From contig NC_088304.1 of NCBI RefSeq assembly GCF_032854445.1, forward strand, positions 35,697,551 through 35,761,550: a stretch of 64,000 bases of DNA, read 5' to 3'. The DNA comes from Liolophura sinensis (Eukaryota > Mollusca > Polyplacophora > Chitonida > Chitonidae). The notes beneath the pieces were generated by a model. The model did no database searches, was not told where the DNA came from, and was given only the letters and a program-made list of their open reading frames with translations. A program made the position numbers and the translations under genes. The stretch's first letter is position 1. Each line of letters opens with the position of its first letter. This document shows, piece after piece, positions 48,345 to 60,571 of this stretch.

Positions 48345-48670
48345 TCGTTTTCCATCACTGCCACCATTTCACAAGCTTGACTTTCAGTAGGCTTGTTAAG
48401 GATCATCCCTTGTTTCCTCCTGAAGAACTACATAATCAGCATTCAACAATAAAAATATTTTAGGTTTTGCCTAGAATCATGTAAGACATACTCTATATAA
48501 AAACACTGCATGTGTGTAGAATATTATTAGAGACAAAGGTTGAGACGGACCTCAGTGACGTCGGGGCTGTTCAAGATTTCTGTACAAAATTGGCTATTGG
48601 TGGCAGTGATGTAAACCGAAAGGTGGAGAGCGACACATGCGATGTGAGGACTATGATCGAAACCTAACGA
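48345..48670. repeat. Interspersed repeat family 3
   Basis: Shares ordered blocks with 30225-30600: aggcttgtt, aatcagcattcaacaataaaa, atcatgtaagacatactcta, tagagacaaaggttgaga and ggtggcagtgatgtaaaccg. A SINE family 1 tail remnant follows at 48789-48825. Confidence 0.7.
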
Positions 48671-48825
48671 CGCGACATGGAGCTAGCTTTTACCAAAAAT
48701 GCCTTACGACAGCCAATCGATGATGTACTCAGGTTTAATCAGTTTACCTGAATGTATATATTTACTGAATTACTGAAGGTTAATAGATTATTTATTTGTG
48801 TATTTGATTGGTGTTATACGCCTTA

Positions 48826-50609
48826 ACCAACCAACAGCTTAATACACGAATTCATATTAACCTGACATTTTATAATGTACATAACTGGTATTCTTTACAG
48901 GTTGTTACTTTTTTGTGTGTCTAGTTTGTAATTTAAAGACGACCACGCGGTATTTGACCAAAAGTCCGAGCGTGCAATATCTCTTCCATTCGACACCAAC
49001 CGCACAAGGGTTTTAGTACAGTCTGTCCACTTCGCCATCTTTCCTTCTTTTACTGAGCCGACGCTGCGTCGTCTACTAGAGGATTACAGTCATGACCTTT
49101 GATGTAAAGGCCGATTTCCCCTGGCGATTGTAGCATGTGTCCACGATAAATAATGTATTTTCAGTATGATGAAGCCCGCTCATTGCAGAAGGCTTTGCCA
49201 GGGGCCAAAGTCGTCCTATCCATGAACACAAAGGATATGTCATCTGTGTCGCATATACCTATATAGTGCCAGTCTAGTAAACAGTCATGAGTCGGTTCGC
49301 CGTAACCAGGCGACCTGTCAGACTTTATTGTCCATAATAACGATGGAGTTTGGTGCATGTCAAAAACTGCTCTTCAGCATGTACCCGTAGTGAAATTCAA
49401 GAAGCATAACAGAGAGATCTAGCATATCTCTATACATATTTGTAAAGTTATGCAGTTTTACGTGATTATAAAAATAAAACAATAGCACTTTGTTTATACT
49501 AGCCAGTTTGTATAAATGGAATGTCTCATGCTATTAACTCTGAAGTATAAAGTTACCCTGTGTATTGGCAGTTTAGTACGGTATTTAGTTTGGGCCCGGT
49601 TTTGTAATAGACTGGTATTAAGATTTTGAGCGTAACGTTTAAATGCAATTGTGAACAACCGGCCCTAGGACGTAATCGAGAAAAAGAGAAGAAAGCAAGG
49701 ACACCCGAAACAACGACGGCTGTTTGACTTTTGCTTGGGGTTGATTGAATGTGTGTACAGATATTTAATGCCTTTAATACCTAATTAAGTGTTTTATTTT
49801 GAGTGAACAAGAGAACATTTAAAATACATCTACGAACAGTTGACTTTGTACGCGTTCTGTGGCGTGGACAAAATCAATGTAAATTGTTACATTTTCCAGT
49901 CATGTGCGTGTATACCATTGAAAGCAAATGACCTGGTGATTTTCTGTTTGCTATTTACTTGATTGGAATTTGAAGTCATAATCATAATCTAGACTTAAAA
50001 CCATAGAGCGGGAGAGAGTTGAAAGGCTGTGGGGTGAATGATACTTTTAGAATTATGGGACAGGACGGCATGGCCTGGAGACAGAGTTCGAATCCAAACA
50101 TGATGATGCATGCCATGAATTATGAAGACGAAATTGGTTTTCGTTATTCCCAAAGCGAACATCCATTGCATTTTACTTAAGTAGGACGCAAGCGGTTTTA
50201 ATTCTTCCATATTCAACACTGTTAAATTCACTGAAAATAATGACAGGATGACAGGAATTCCTTAATCAATCCGTCAAAGTGTTCCTTTGGCACATGTACA
50301 AAGACGCGCGTTGTATTACTAGTGTAGTGTCCCTTATAAGGTGCAAAACTTCATCCGGCGAGTTTCTCTGCAAATGATAAGACGACACGACACAGCTAAT
50401 TATTCTCGTCACAGTATTCGACAAATATTAAAGGGTACATTAAAGGTTTAGGTGGATAAACAGGAATGGCGACAGAATCATTATAAACGTAATTGTTCAT
50501 CTTTATTATCAGTGTCAAAATAAACGAATGTCTCAAGAAACATCAAACGCAAGCAACCAACCATTTAAAGGCACTTAAATCATAAACAGCGCATATCAGG
50601 TCAAAAAAT
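48826..50609. other. Intergenic DNA, no gene recognised
   Basis: No supported coding, RNA or repeat feature was found. Confidence 0.4.
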
Positions 50610-50962
50610 TCCTGTCGGAAGCGTCCGCTACGGGGGCGGGAGACCCAGGGTCAAATCTGGGTCAGGTCACACCTAAGACCTTAAAAGAGAAAGTTCTAGC
50701 TTCCTCGCTTGGCGTTCAGCATTAAGGGGAAAGTGAAACGACTGGTTGACCCGTATCAGTATAATGGCTCGGGCGGGGCGGATTACTTGCCTTCGGTAAG
50801 TCGTCTCAGTGAAGCACCACTAGATAAAAGCAGTGGAATTCCGTCCTGCAACAAGAAGGCACATTACACGTACGTGCATCAGATGGACTCCATCGTCGCG
50901 GAATGGCTGAAAAAAAAAGTTAAGTACGACGTTAAACCCCAAACACTCACTCACTCAAAATT
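50610..50962 (+). repeat. SINE family 2 (type b), full length
   Basis: Head: gcgtccgctacgggggcggg, with the B-box-like gggtcaaatctgggtcagg. Body: cttggcgttcagcattaagg, gttgacccgtatcagtataa, cttcggtaagtcgtctcagt and cctgcaacaagaaggcac. Tail: taagtacgacgttaaacccc and cactcactcactca. This is the best reference for the family. Confidence 0.88.
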
Positions 50963-51977
50963 CCCTCTCACATGGTATACGAGAGTTTAAAAATCAATAC
51001 ATTCAAGGATAAATTTCCTCTGAATTATATCAAGCAGTCATCCACGATAAAAAGTTTAGTTCGCCAACGTTTCAGATACAAAACACCGTTGATGCATGTG
51101 CATCATGATAACGTGATTTAACAAAATTGTTCAATTTGAAAAATCGACGAGCAACCAGTAAACCTCCACATCCGGAGTCTCAATAACGCCCAGTACATAC
51201 AGGAGTTAACGAAGTGATTATGTTAAGTTTGCATTTCCCTTCAAGTCAATGTTTAGGACAATGGTGAATTGCAGTCGAAAATGTATCAATTATACAAAAG
51301 CTAAGTTGTACCTAGTATTTCAAGAGCGTAAGAGTCAGTCGAGCAAGAACCAGAGTCGCCATTTGCACGGAGAAAGATACTCTGTATAATATAGCCGGTT
51401 AGGGCAGACTTTCCTTACACAGTAATAATATGTTCGCCTCTGAGCACTTGCTCTATTGTCAAACACCAGCCACAGGCTGCACACATGTAACATAACGATT
51501 CGTCAACAGGTTGACACCTGCGAAACTCTCCTGACTATCTTATACTGGAAAATGTAGACACGCCATCGAGCAGCATCTAAAGCAGTTGGTTATTGATTCA
51601 CTCATGTCAAGGCCGTACACTCAGTATACCCAGTCATTGACATCTTTGTTATATGTCTGTGTGACTCTTGTTATATGTCTGTGTGACTCTTTGCCAGGCG
51701 GCCAAATGTTCTTTGCCAATCGAGAATCCGCTGGTAACAAATGCATATACGACACAAAGCAGAATATTAAAGGCACGCCGAGTTCGTGATAAAATCATTT
51801 ATCTTTTTCTGGATGTATGCACCTGCAATAATTCGCCTAATGCACAAGGCAATGCTTTGGACCTAGGAAACAATTACATCATTATATCAGGCTGAAAAGA
51901 CGCACTCCTGCATAGACTGTTATATACATATGGGGAAAATGCCTCCAGAGATCCAATGTTGCAAAGCAAGCCTCAGT
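50963..51977. other. Intergenic DNA, no gene recognised
   Basis: A short exact duplication (ttatatgtctgtgtgactct) lies at about 51648-51690. Nothing else was recognised. Confidence 0.4.
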
Positions 51978-52172
51978 GTTATTTATTTATTGATGTATTT
52001 ATTCGGTGTTTTATGCCGTGTCCTACTCAATAATGTTTCACTTATACTTATATATTCACTATATACGACCAGCATTATGGTGGGAGGAAACCGGGCAGAA
52101 TCCGGGGGGAAACCACGACCATCCGTAGGTTACTTCATACCTAGGACCGCAGAGGAAGCCAACATGCGCTTC
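51978..52172 (-). repeat. SINE family 1, 5'-truncated and internally altered
   Basis: Tail and core with a local AT-rich insertion (tatacttatatattcactat) between tttcactta and tacgac. It ends near agaggaagccaacatgcgct. Confidence 0.82.
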
Positions 52173-52308
52173 CCAATGTTAAACAATAACATATGCAATG
52201 ACATGATGTGTAATACAAGTATACGACTTGGTTAATCCCTTTCTATACATGCAGCTTTCGACAGCTTTTTCGGACTTTCTCAATAGCCGATAATATATAT
52301 ACAGTTTC

Positions 52309-53153
52309 CTAATTACAAGTCTCCTTTGTGTTGTTATCATCAGCTGATGGTTGTACCTTACTATCAGCTATTATATTCTTTTGGTTACCCCTTGCTCGGA
52401 AGCCATAGTACAAATCGAAGTTGCTAGCAATGATTGGAATTGGAAGCCCGATAATCACCAGACCGGAAATGGCACAGAAAGCGGCAATGATGTAACCAAG
52501 CGTGCTGACTGGGTAAAAATCTCCGTAGCCCACCGTGGACATGGTGATGATCGCCCACCAGAAACCTCGGAAGGCGCTGTCAAAGTTTTGATTTTCTCCC
52601 ACCTCGACGCCGTAAATAAGAAAGCCGTACAGCAGAACTCCTATAGAGATGAAGACACCTAACAACAGCAGCTCTCTAAAACTAGCCTTCAAGACGTACA
52701 GTAATATGCGGATTCCCTGAAAGTAGCACGCCAGACGGAAAATGCGGAAGAGCCGAGTGACTGTGAAGATCTGGACAATGACGATGACGACATTGTTCTG
52801 TTTAGCGACATCTACCAGAAATTCAAATCCGAAGAGGATGACAAGGGTCGAGCATCCACCCGGGAATGAGGAAGACCAAATCACTGTAAAACAGAACGAT
52901 GTGAGTAACACTCGTTTACGAGGGATGGAGAACACTCTCAGAAAAAGTCAACGGTGAAAAACACGAGACAGCATATGTCTACAACGGTCACAGTGAACAA
53001 GAAGTTCTCTGAGTATTTCAACTTCGGCGTCCGTCCACATTGAGTTGTTTTGATCAAAGTTTTGGAATAGCCTCGCTTTGCCTGAGGAAGAGTCGTCAGA
53101 GCGTAGCACAAGATTGACGTCATCAAAAGTATCACAGATACGACTGCCCACAT
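52309..53153 (-). pseudogene. K+ channel subunit B, exon 2 with three apparent frame breaks
   Basis: Paralogue of exon 2 of channel A, joined in phase 0 to exon 1 (SIPAK|MWAVVS; acceptor tttttcag). The reading frame breaks three times. About 52941-52945: after FFTVDF one base appears missing in a T run before LRVFSIPRKR. About 52883: one base missing before DLVFLIPGWML. About 52849: one extra base before TLVILFGFEF. Downstream the frame is intact through S4 (TRLFRIFRLACY), S5, the filter TVGYGD, S6 with a normal P-I-P hinge (GLPIPIIASNF) and a natural stop. S4 again lacks the outermost and last charges (Thr and Cys). Either a young pseudogene or uncorrected sequencing indels would explain this; the rest of the exon looks constrained. 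Confidence 0.85.
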
Positions 53154-53451
53154 CTGAAAAACAAAGAAAGTCAAAAAAAGGTTATTGTTGTAGGGCTTCC
53201 CGCCTTCCTCAAAATTATTACATAATGATATAACACCAATAACCTTTATCGAGGGAGGAAACCTAGCGCTGCCCTTTTTGAAACAAACGTACTAAACAGT
53301 ACTTAGAGAGGAACTTCCTGACACAGACAGCAGTATCCGAGCGAACGTTGACTGGGTCAGAACGCTCGGTCTCCTAGGAGTCATTTTTCGGCAGCTGTAG
53401 TACACAAGAACCAGCATGGTGGAGAGATTCACTTAAATATATGCAAAAGCA

Positions 53452-53583
53452 TTAGACGCTAGTTCTTTCCCTTTCCCACGAACTCAAAAGTAAAATATAT
53501 ATTCCGGAAAAAAGACTATCAACACGCGAAAGCTATATGTACATGGCTAGTATGCGTGAGTGAAATGCGATACAACTTCGTAG
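53452..53583. repeat. Left copy of a ~130-bp direct repeat flanking a SINE
   Basis: Pairs with 53791-53916. Shared blocks in order: tagacg, cgaactcaaaagtaaaatat, acgcgaaa, tacatgtacatg and gaaatgcgatacaacttcgt followed by ag. It lies in the intron of channel gene B. Confidence 0.88.
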
Positions 53584-53604
53584 ACTTGCTGGGTATACTG
53601 TTTC

Positions 53605-53790
53605 CCATTCGATTCGATGCGGTCGCTGTGAGTTCAAATCCAGTTCATGCTGTATTCCTCTTCGGCCGTACATGGGAAGGTGTGTCAGCCACCTGCGGAT
53701 GGTCGTGTTTTCTCCCGGGGCTCTGCCCGGTTTCCATCCACCATTATGCTGGCCACCGTCGTATAAACGAAATATGCTTGAGCACGGCGA
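53605..53790 (+). repeat. SINE family 1 between the direct repeats
   Basis: B-box region (ggtcgctgtgagttcaaatcc), body, core (tatgctggccaccgtcgtat) and a truncated tail (tgagcacggcga). The outermost head and AATA tail are missing. Confidence 0.85.
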
Positions 53791-53916
53791 TAGACGTTAA
53801 TTCTTTCGAACGAACTCAAAAGTAAAATATATATTAAAGAAAAAAAGACCAACATTACGCGAAAATTACATGTACATGAGCAGTATTCGGGATTGAAATG
53901 CGATACAACTTCGTAG
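53791..53916. repeat. Right copy of the ~130-bp direct repeat
   Basis: See 53452-53583. The two copies differ by scattered substitutions and small indels, so the duplication is not recent. Confidence 0.88.
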
Positions 53917-55098
53917 TTCATGCTGATTATTGCTGGATTTGGGCCTTTCAGTTGATGCTGTGTACATTAAAGTTTGTGTCAGTATAGAAGTCAGAAATAG
54001 TCAGAGACACACAGATTTAGGCTGGTTGGGTACAGCTAGGATTTCATTAACTGATGGCCTTTTGCTTATGTTAAAAATAGTTTAGATTAGGATGTGCGAG
54101 AGATCCATGTGACCAACAATTTTAGCAAATTTTCTTGGAACATTTCCAGACCGCAGTTCATAAGCATATGGCCTATATCGTATCGCATAACCGTGTACAT
54201 CAGATAACAGGGGAACAGGGGAGTTAAATGTCCAAGAAATGTTCTACTGTATCATGTAACCTTTCAAAAATGTTAGGCAACTACAGCTGTATTGTCGGAT
54301 TGTATTTACTATAACATGGGCGTCTGAAAAAAGTTCCCAAAAAAGTAATATACAGTTGACAAACGATGGAGAAAATTGAGGAGCTGAACTTTTGTGAACT
54401 CGAGAAGTTTCTACTAAGAATGTGTGACTTGTTCCTGTGGAACGGAGTGAGTGATGGGTAAATTAATGTCTACAGAGGTGGCCTAGCATTTTTCACAAGT
54501 CACGTGATAGACGAAGACTGTTTCTTTACCGTCAACGTGAAAATATTTCGAACTCGAAACTATCCTTTTGTTGGGGAGATGTTGTCCCATATATTTTCAG
54601 ACGAATATTACCAGGTCAGTTCGAGAACTGGATTTGAACCTGCGATCTTACTGGTCAAAGGACAAACAGCTTCAGCGATAACGATACTTCAGTCGAGTAC
54701 ATTGCTATAAGAGAAGTTGCAGCCGGTTCTATGACTGATATACATATGTCAGATTTTTTACACCCTTTGTTACAGACGTTAGTTCTTAAAAGTAAGTGTT
54801 ATCCAAAACCTTATAAATATGTATACATGTATGTTTCTTATTTAATATGGTCCATTCATTACACTCCAAAAATAATCTGTTACATGACCAGTGTAGTATG
54901 ATATCTGAATGAAGGCAGAGTTCAGACTATAAAAACGTTTTGTTATTGAAGCAATATTTTGTAGTAGGCATATTTTGTAGCAACATAATATAGCCTAATA
55001 TCACTTAGGAAACACAAGACTATGTTAGGTTAAATTGTTCAGTGTTTATAGGTTACAAAGGTAAATATCTATGCATTTAGTGATGATTTAGACTTTAC
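53917..55098. other. Intron of K+ channel gene B, 5' part
   Basis: No repeat copy or coding sequence was recognised. Confidence 0.45.
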
Positions 55099-55605
55099 CT
55101 TTGCAGGAATACTGGAAGTTGGGTTTTCTAGCATGAGCCAAAGGCGTTGTTTACAGGTGAGGGGCTTCCCAGTGTCTGTTGGTGTCGTTTCGGATAAGAA
55201 CTTCAGGTGTTTGGTAAGTCGAGTTGTGCTTTCCATCTGCTCCTCAGCTCTGCAATAATTCCCCCAGCAACAGTCGCCTATCGTGTCCACGTCCAATTCC
55301 CAAAATTCCATTTCAGATTTGATGGTTTTCGTGCAGCAAGTCTCGCTAATGTGCAGCTCTCCCGTGCGATAAAACTGAAGGACATAGCTGAAGAAATTCG
55401 GATCTCTGTCAAAAAAGAACTCGCCTCTGTTGTTAATGAAAGTGGGGTCATCTTCCGAGATCTTGCTTAACTTCCCCACTCCTCTCTTCCTCAAAGTCTG
55501 TAACTTGGTCATAAAAATTGACCCCCCAACGTTGATGCGCAGGATGGTGTCGAGAGTGGAATCTTCAGATGACGGGACTACGGCAGACATAGCGGTAGCC
55601 TCCAT
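55099..55605 (-). pseudogene. K+ channel subunit B, exon 1 (T1 domain, intact exon of a possibly broken gene)
   Basis: 169 codons, open throughout. The T1 domain runs from LRINVGGSIFMTKLQTLRKR through GEFFFDRDPNFFSYVLQFYR. The H-x5-C-x20-C-C zinc signature is complete (HISETCC to GDCCW). It ends ENPTSSIPAK at a CAAAG|gtaaag donor, the same intron position and phase as channel A, so the two genes are duplicates. The start ATG at 55605 is the first in frame; MSAVV six codons on has a better context (gctATG). Because the partner exon has frame breaks, the type is given as pseudogene, but this exon shows no damage. Confidence 0.85.
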
Positions 55606-56952
55606 GAGAACAGGGGAAGGTTGACAAGTCTCTCGGTTGTATTGCTCTGTTTCACTGAAAACAGTCTTTTACAAAACCCGTTCTCGCTTTGCATGCAACT
55701 GGTACTTTCCTGATTCCTGTGACAAACTCGTTAATGGATTGCTGTACGTACGATAAGACGGGCAGTTATTGTGAGATACTGTTCACCACATAGAACTTAC
55801 ACGCGTTAGTGTTATTTTGTTGCTACACCAACTCGGAGGTACAGCTGCCCTGTAAAGCGGTGAGACCGACTCGGTAATAACACCCCTCCGCAGTAGGAAA
55901 ACGACAACAACATCGGTTGCTTTTTATGACAGAAAAACCGGATTTCTGGCCATTCTTCCGTAAATAAAGCCTAGGTCGAGGGTCAAGTTATCCCGTCTCC
56001 ATTCGGTAGCCTGGTTATTAGCCAGTCCCACTGTACTTTCAATGAGGTTCAGTGACCCGAAACATCTAAAGGTATATGTGTGGGAAGATCTTGTCGTCTA
56101 TTGATCAGCTCAGTAGGTAACAAGGTATTACACCTCACACCTCAACAGTGTCCTGCCTCACGCAAACTCTCCTAACTACATCAATTGCTGACAATCTAAT
56201 TGCATTGCCTGTCACTCCAGCGTTGATGTGTTTGATATGCATGCACGGCACTGGGTGACGTCGCCGTCTTTTTCCTGTGCTATTATCGGGAATATCCTTC
56301 TCACTGGATAAGGGTTGGGTCCTCGCCTTTCCCTTTGAAGCGAGCTGCCTTTCTAGCTTTTGCTCTAGTCCTGATCGCCCGAGGTCCCCGAATGAGCCGG
56401 GCATACCATGTGGCGGACGAGAGGCGATGTATTGCTATGTATAATTCCGATATTCCCGTACTCCGCCTGTGTACCACGGCTTTAGGCGACAGGCTCACAG
56501 CTCGTCAGTCCGTTCCACGTTGCAATTCTTTTATGACGCACGGTGCTCTACTGTGCGTATCGGCCTACTTAAGGGATCATTTGCAATTTACTTTTAAAAA
56601 GGACTGATCTCATGCAGCCTACATGTACAATGGGTGAACCGATTAAAAAAACAACACTTACATTTCATACACACTGTATAAACGGATTTGATTGGCCGAG
56701 CGTACTAGTTGTTCCTCCAAGAGACCCAGACAACACCACAGTATACATGACATAACAGTAATTCCTGTCTTTAGTTCTGAAATAGCCACACTGTGCTTGT
56801 GTTCTTGGTGAACCAAAGAACACATTTATAGATTGCTATTCTGGACAGCGTCCAAAAATGAATAATAAATCTTGTTGCATTAGATATAATCCCATCGGTT
56901 ACACATAAGCGCATATATTTCGTCTCTTGCATTGTTTAATTATTACATTCAA
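55606..56952. other. 5' flank of K+ channel gene B and intergenic DNA
   Basis: Presumed promoter by position. No core promoter element was recognised, and no coding sequence is supported. Confidence 0.35.
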
Positions 56953-57110
56953 ATACGGTCGCTGTGAGTTCAAGTCCAATTCATGTTGGCTTCCTCTCTA
57001 ACCCTACATGGGGGGACTGCCCAGTTTCCTCCCACCATTATGCTCGCCGACGTCGCATAAGTGAAATATGGCGTAAAACACCAATCAAATAAATAAATCA
57101 ATCAATAAAC
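56953..57110 (+). repeat. SINE family 1 with an internal deletion
   Basis: The B-box region (ggtcgctgtgagttcaagtcc) is joined to a shortened body (gggggactgcccagtttcct), core and tail (gcgtaaaacaccaatcaa plus AATA). Confidence 0.85.
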
Positions 57111-60100
57111 TATTGTCAGTACAAGACAAATACACATCAAAATGAGGACATTGATGGAACATGTGCACACATATTAACACGACAGTGGTGGTTAGTATAG
57201 TGTAATGTTATAGATAAAAATGTACTTAGCTGCTCTAATTATTCTCAAATTGTCTTTACATTTTGGTTAGCAAGGAGTTCGACTCGGATTCACCATCGTT
57301 GCCTTGCAGTACATGAAGAGTAAGTTTCGCGACAAATCGTCATCGCTATGAACAATACACTCCGCAGCTTTGACTTGAAGTACATTATGTAGGAAAAATT
57401 TTCCTGTGATGAATGATCCCTTAGAACTGTGTCAGTTAAGATATCAATAAACCAGCGCTAATTCCCTCGAGTATCAGCTGTGGCGATCTCCCACAGCAGT
57501 CGTGCCCACCCATCCATTCCTGTTTACGAGATATTCAGTAGAATAGGCGCATGCTCTACATGATCTGCGAGGCACATGTGACCCAGACTATAACGAATGT
57601 CACAGGCCTACAAATACGTTTACCACAATTCCCAGCAGCACCATGGAAGGCCGTGCAGCTATTAATACGTGAATGTCAAAGATGAACAGTGTCAACAAGC
57701 ATCATCAGACAATGACACTGTCGTTAGGCACTGTCTGCTATCTACGAAATCCGACGACAAAATTCATTCAAACTGGAGTGGAGACAAGTTAATGGAATAG
57801 GGAAGCTAATGTGCGTGATAATTGAAGAAGAAATGTTAACGCGAGATCTCGTGTAATTTGGCGATTCCTAGTTTGCGAATGTGGAACACCATTGTGTGAC
57901 AATCGCTGTGTAGATGATGCTCTCAGATCTGAGGTCAAGAAGGGTAACCTGACACCATCAAATGAGTCAGTGAGGTGGAATTTTGACAACTGTATGAAAT
58001 GATTTAGATACAATTTCAATGGCTAACGATGCATAGAAATTCAATGTACGATATCATATATAGCAATAAAACAATACCTTGGTTAATAAATGTAGTTGCA
58101 TAAACATATATACTTGTTTTAGCACAACACATTGTGCATCTGTGAACGTTCTGGCGTGATATAAACTACAATCTAAATTCAATCCTCCTGAATGCTTTGT
58201 CACAAAGGTAAAATTACTTTCAGTCTTCCTGAACATCATAATTTCAACCCTCTTGAATATATTGTTTTACTATCTATCGCTTTACGGCACTCAACACCCA
58301 GCATGTTTTGCACAAACGTTACACTGGTCTAATACCCCGCAATTCCATTGGGTTTTTAAAAAAATTTTGTCTGTTTTTTTTACTGTATAGTGCCTACTAT
58401 ATAGTGCCTGCGTGCTGTTTGTTATTCGTCTCTCACATGGCAACTGAAGGTTATTCAAAAATAAAGATTTACTTGAATAATGTGCTGTTACAATATTGTA
58501 GCCAACAGCCATTTGAAGAGCAGAGGCCCGAAAAACGCGGAGACAACAGTGAACAGACCTGGGATGTCTAATCTAGTTCAATGTAACTACAAAAAGAACT
58601 TAGAACGGTCTCAACCAGACTTCTAAATACAAGATGTTTATTGCACCAGGCTGATACAGCAGTTGCGTTGGAATGTTACAAATTTCAAGCACTATAAAAA
58701 CCAAACTTTCTACTGTTTCTGGAATATTTCTCAACCTTTTGGGTAGACCCGGAATATTCCACAAAGATATTTCTGACATAAGACAAAAGTTTAAATCTCA
58801 TCACAAGGGTCAATATTCGGCGCAGAAAATAAAGATTTTGACACACTTGCCATAAGGTGACACTGATTAGATCGTCCAAATGAACATTTCTCTCCGCCAA
58901 TCCTCGCCCCACACCTCAAAATGCTCTAATATCGTATTTCATATTTTGGCTAATATCAAATACAGGTGAAATTTGACTATGTTTAAAGCAGAGGTAAGGT
59001 GTAGACTGAAAACAAAACCTAACTCACCGACGGTTGACTGGCTTTGGGGAGATGTAAAACTGTGGGATAGAGAAAATCGAAAATACATTTGGTTCTTGTG
59101 GAGAGTTAAAATTTTAGTCTGGGGAGAACGAAATTAATGTGAAGACTGATTAGCTTTTGTGAAGAGCTAAATTTGATAGATGTGAAATGCACAAACTTGT
59201 TAATTAGCTTTTTACCTTAGAGGTACATGTGCTAAACACATGTGACTGAGGAATAAAAAAGATATTCACTACGAAAGGTAATTAGACTTGAGGTGCAGAA
59301 AAAACAAAGATCCTGAGAGGGTTAATCAACTTTGGACGGCCGGTAACATTTAAGTGTTGAAAATACCATATAACAGTTTATACGTTTTCAGATGTACATA
59401 CGTGTAACAGCGTTAAGGATTCTCGTTTGAGAGTTCAGGCGTGTCATTCAAATGCCGTATTTAACAGTTACGGGAAAGTGCACGCTATTTCCTCGCATGT
59501 CAGCAAACAATTTACCCTGGTGTGAACTGAATAATTATCCCCGTGTGCACATGTACACCCGCTTTGAAGATAGTCGATCATATCTTAACGAAACAGCTGG
59601 CGAGATGACACATGCGCATATCACCGAATAGCCGATTATGTTTTGCGTTGAACAACGGAGTGCCAAAACCTCTTATAACCTTCTGTATACACATATAGCT
59701 TGCTTCCAATTCGAGTTTTTCTTTCTGTCTGTTATCAGTGTTTTGCGTTGCTGTGAGATCTACTGTTGCTGCTTTCGTTATTAAAATTTTCTGTGATTTG
59801 TAAATACTGCAGCTATTGTCTCTCACAGTGTAACCCTGTGTTTGATTTAGTGCGCTTGATTTATAATGTATTGCGTATATTCTCAGGTGGGAGGTAAATA
59901 TATGTATACTTAATGCTTAGATGTAGGCAATGTTGAAAGAGGTATCTGACTGGTGCTAAACTGAAGATCCCTGCCTGCACGGGTTTTATAAATGACTTGT
60001 AGAGAAAGGCAGTGTGGAAATGTAGAATTACCCTGGCCCTAGGCATGTTGTCAACCTTGGTTTTAAATGTCTTACATATACATATTAAAAGAAAGAAAAA

Positions 60101-60386
60101 CCTGAATTCAGTCCTACAGAAAACTGATATGCTATAGTTCCTATAGAAACAAAGATTATTACTTGATTTTGCAATTTTGTCTTGAAGAAACTATAGATTG
60201 CAACAGTTTCGACAGGGGAGATAGGAAATCCTGCGTGAATGCATTTATTACTGGTCACAACTGGCATCGCACCAAACAATTCTAAGGGCTGGCGAACCTA
60301 AAATGGTACAGGTTTTCTATCTCACACACCAGTCATTCACGACTGTCCATTTCAAACGTTTGAGTACGCACAAAAAATTTAAGTCT
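57111..60386. other. Gene-poor intergenic DNA
   Basis: One exon-like candidate lies at 57271-57319 on plus (acceptor ttttggttag, donor aga|gtaagt, QGVRLGFTIVALQYMK); it has no recognised family. No repeats with another copy in the window were seen. Confidence 0.4.
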
Positions 60387-60571
60387 GTTGTTTGAGTAAT
60401 GCTAGAATGTATTCTGATGTTGCAGCAGATTGTTCTGACAAATATAGCACACATGTTGTATTGATTCAACATAAATTTTCTATTAGAACCACACGATAAT
60501 ACATTGTATGTTGAATATGAGAGAACGTTGTGTTATAATAACAGAATACATTCTGGTATCACTCAGACAAC
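60387..60571. mobile_element. MITE-like element with ~30-bp terminal inverted repeats
   Basis: The left end gttgtttgagtaatgctaga and the reverse complement of the right end (gttgtctgagtgataccaga) match over about 30 bases. The element is 185 bp, AT-rich and non-coding. The right half, reverse complemented, aligns with 5235-5346, proving a family. No clear target-site duplication was found; the match extends two bases outward on each side (ct / ag). Confidence 0.75.
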
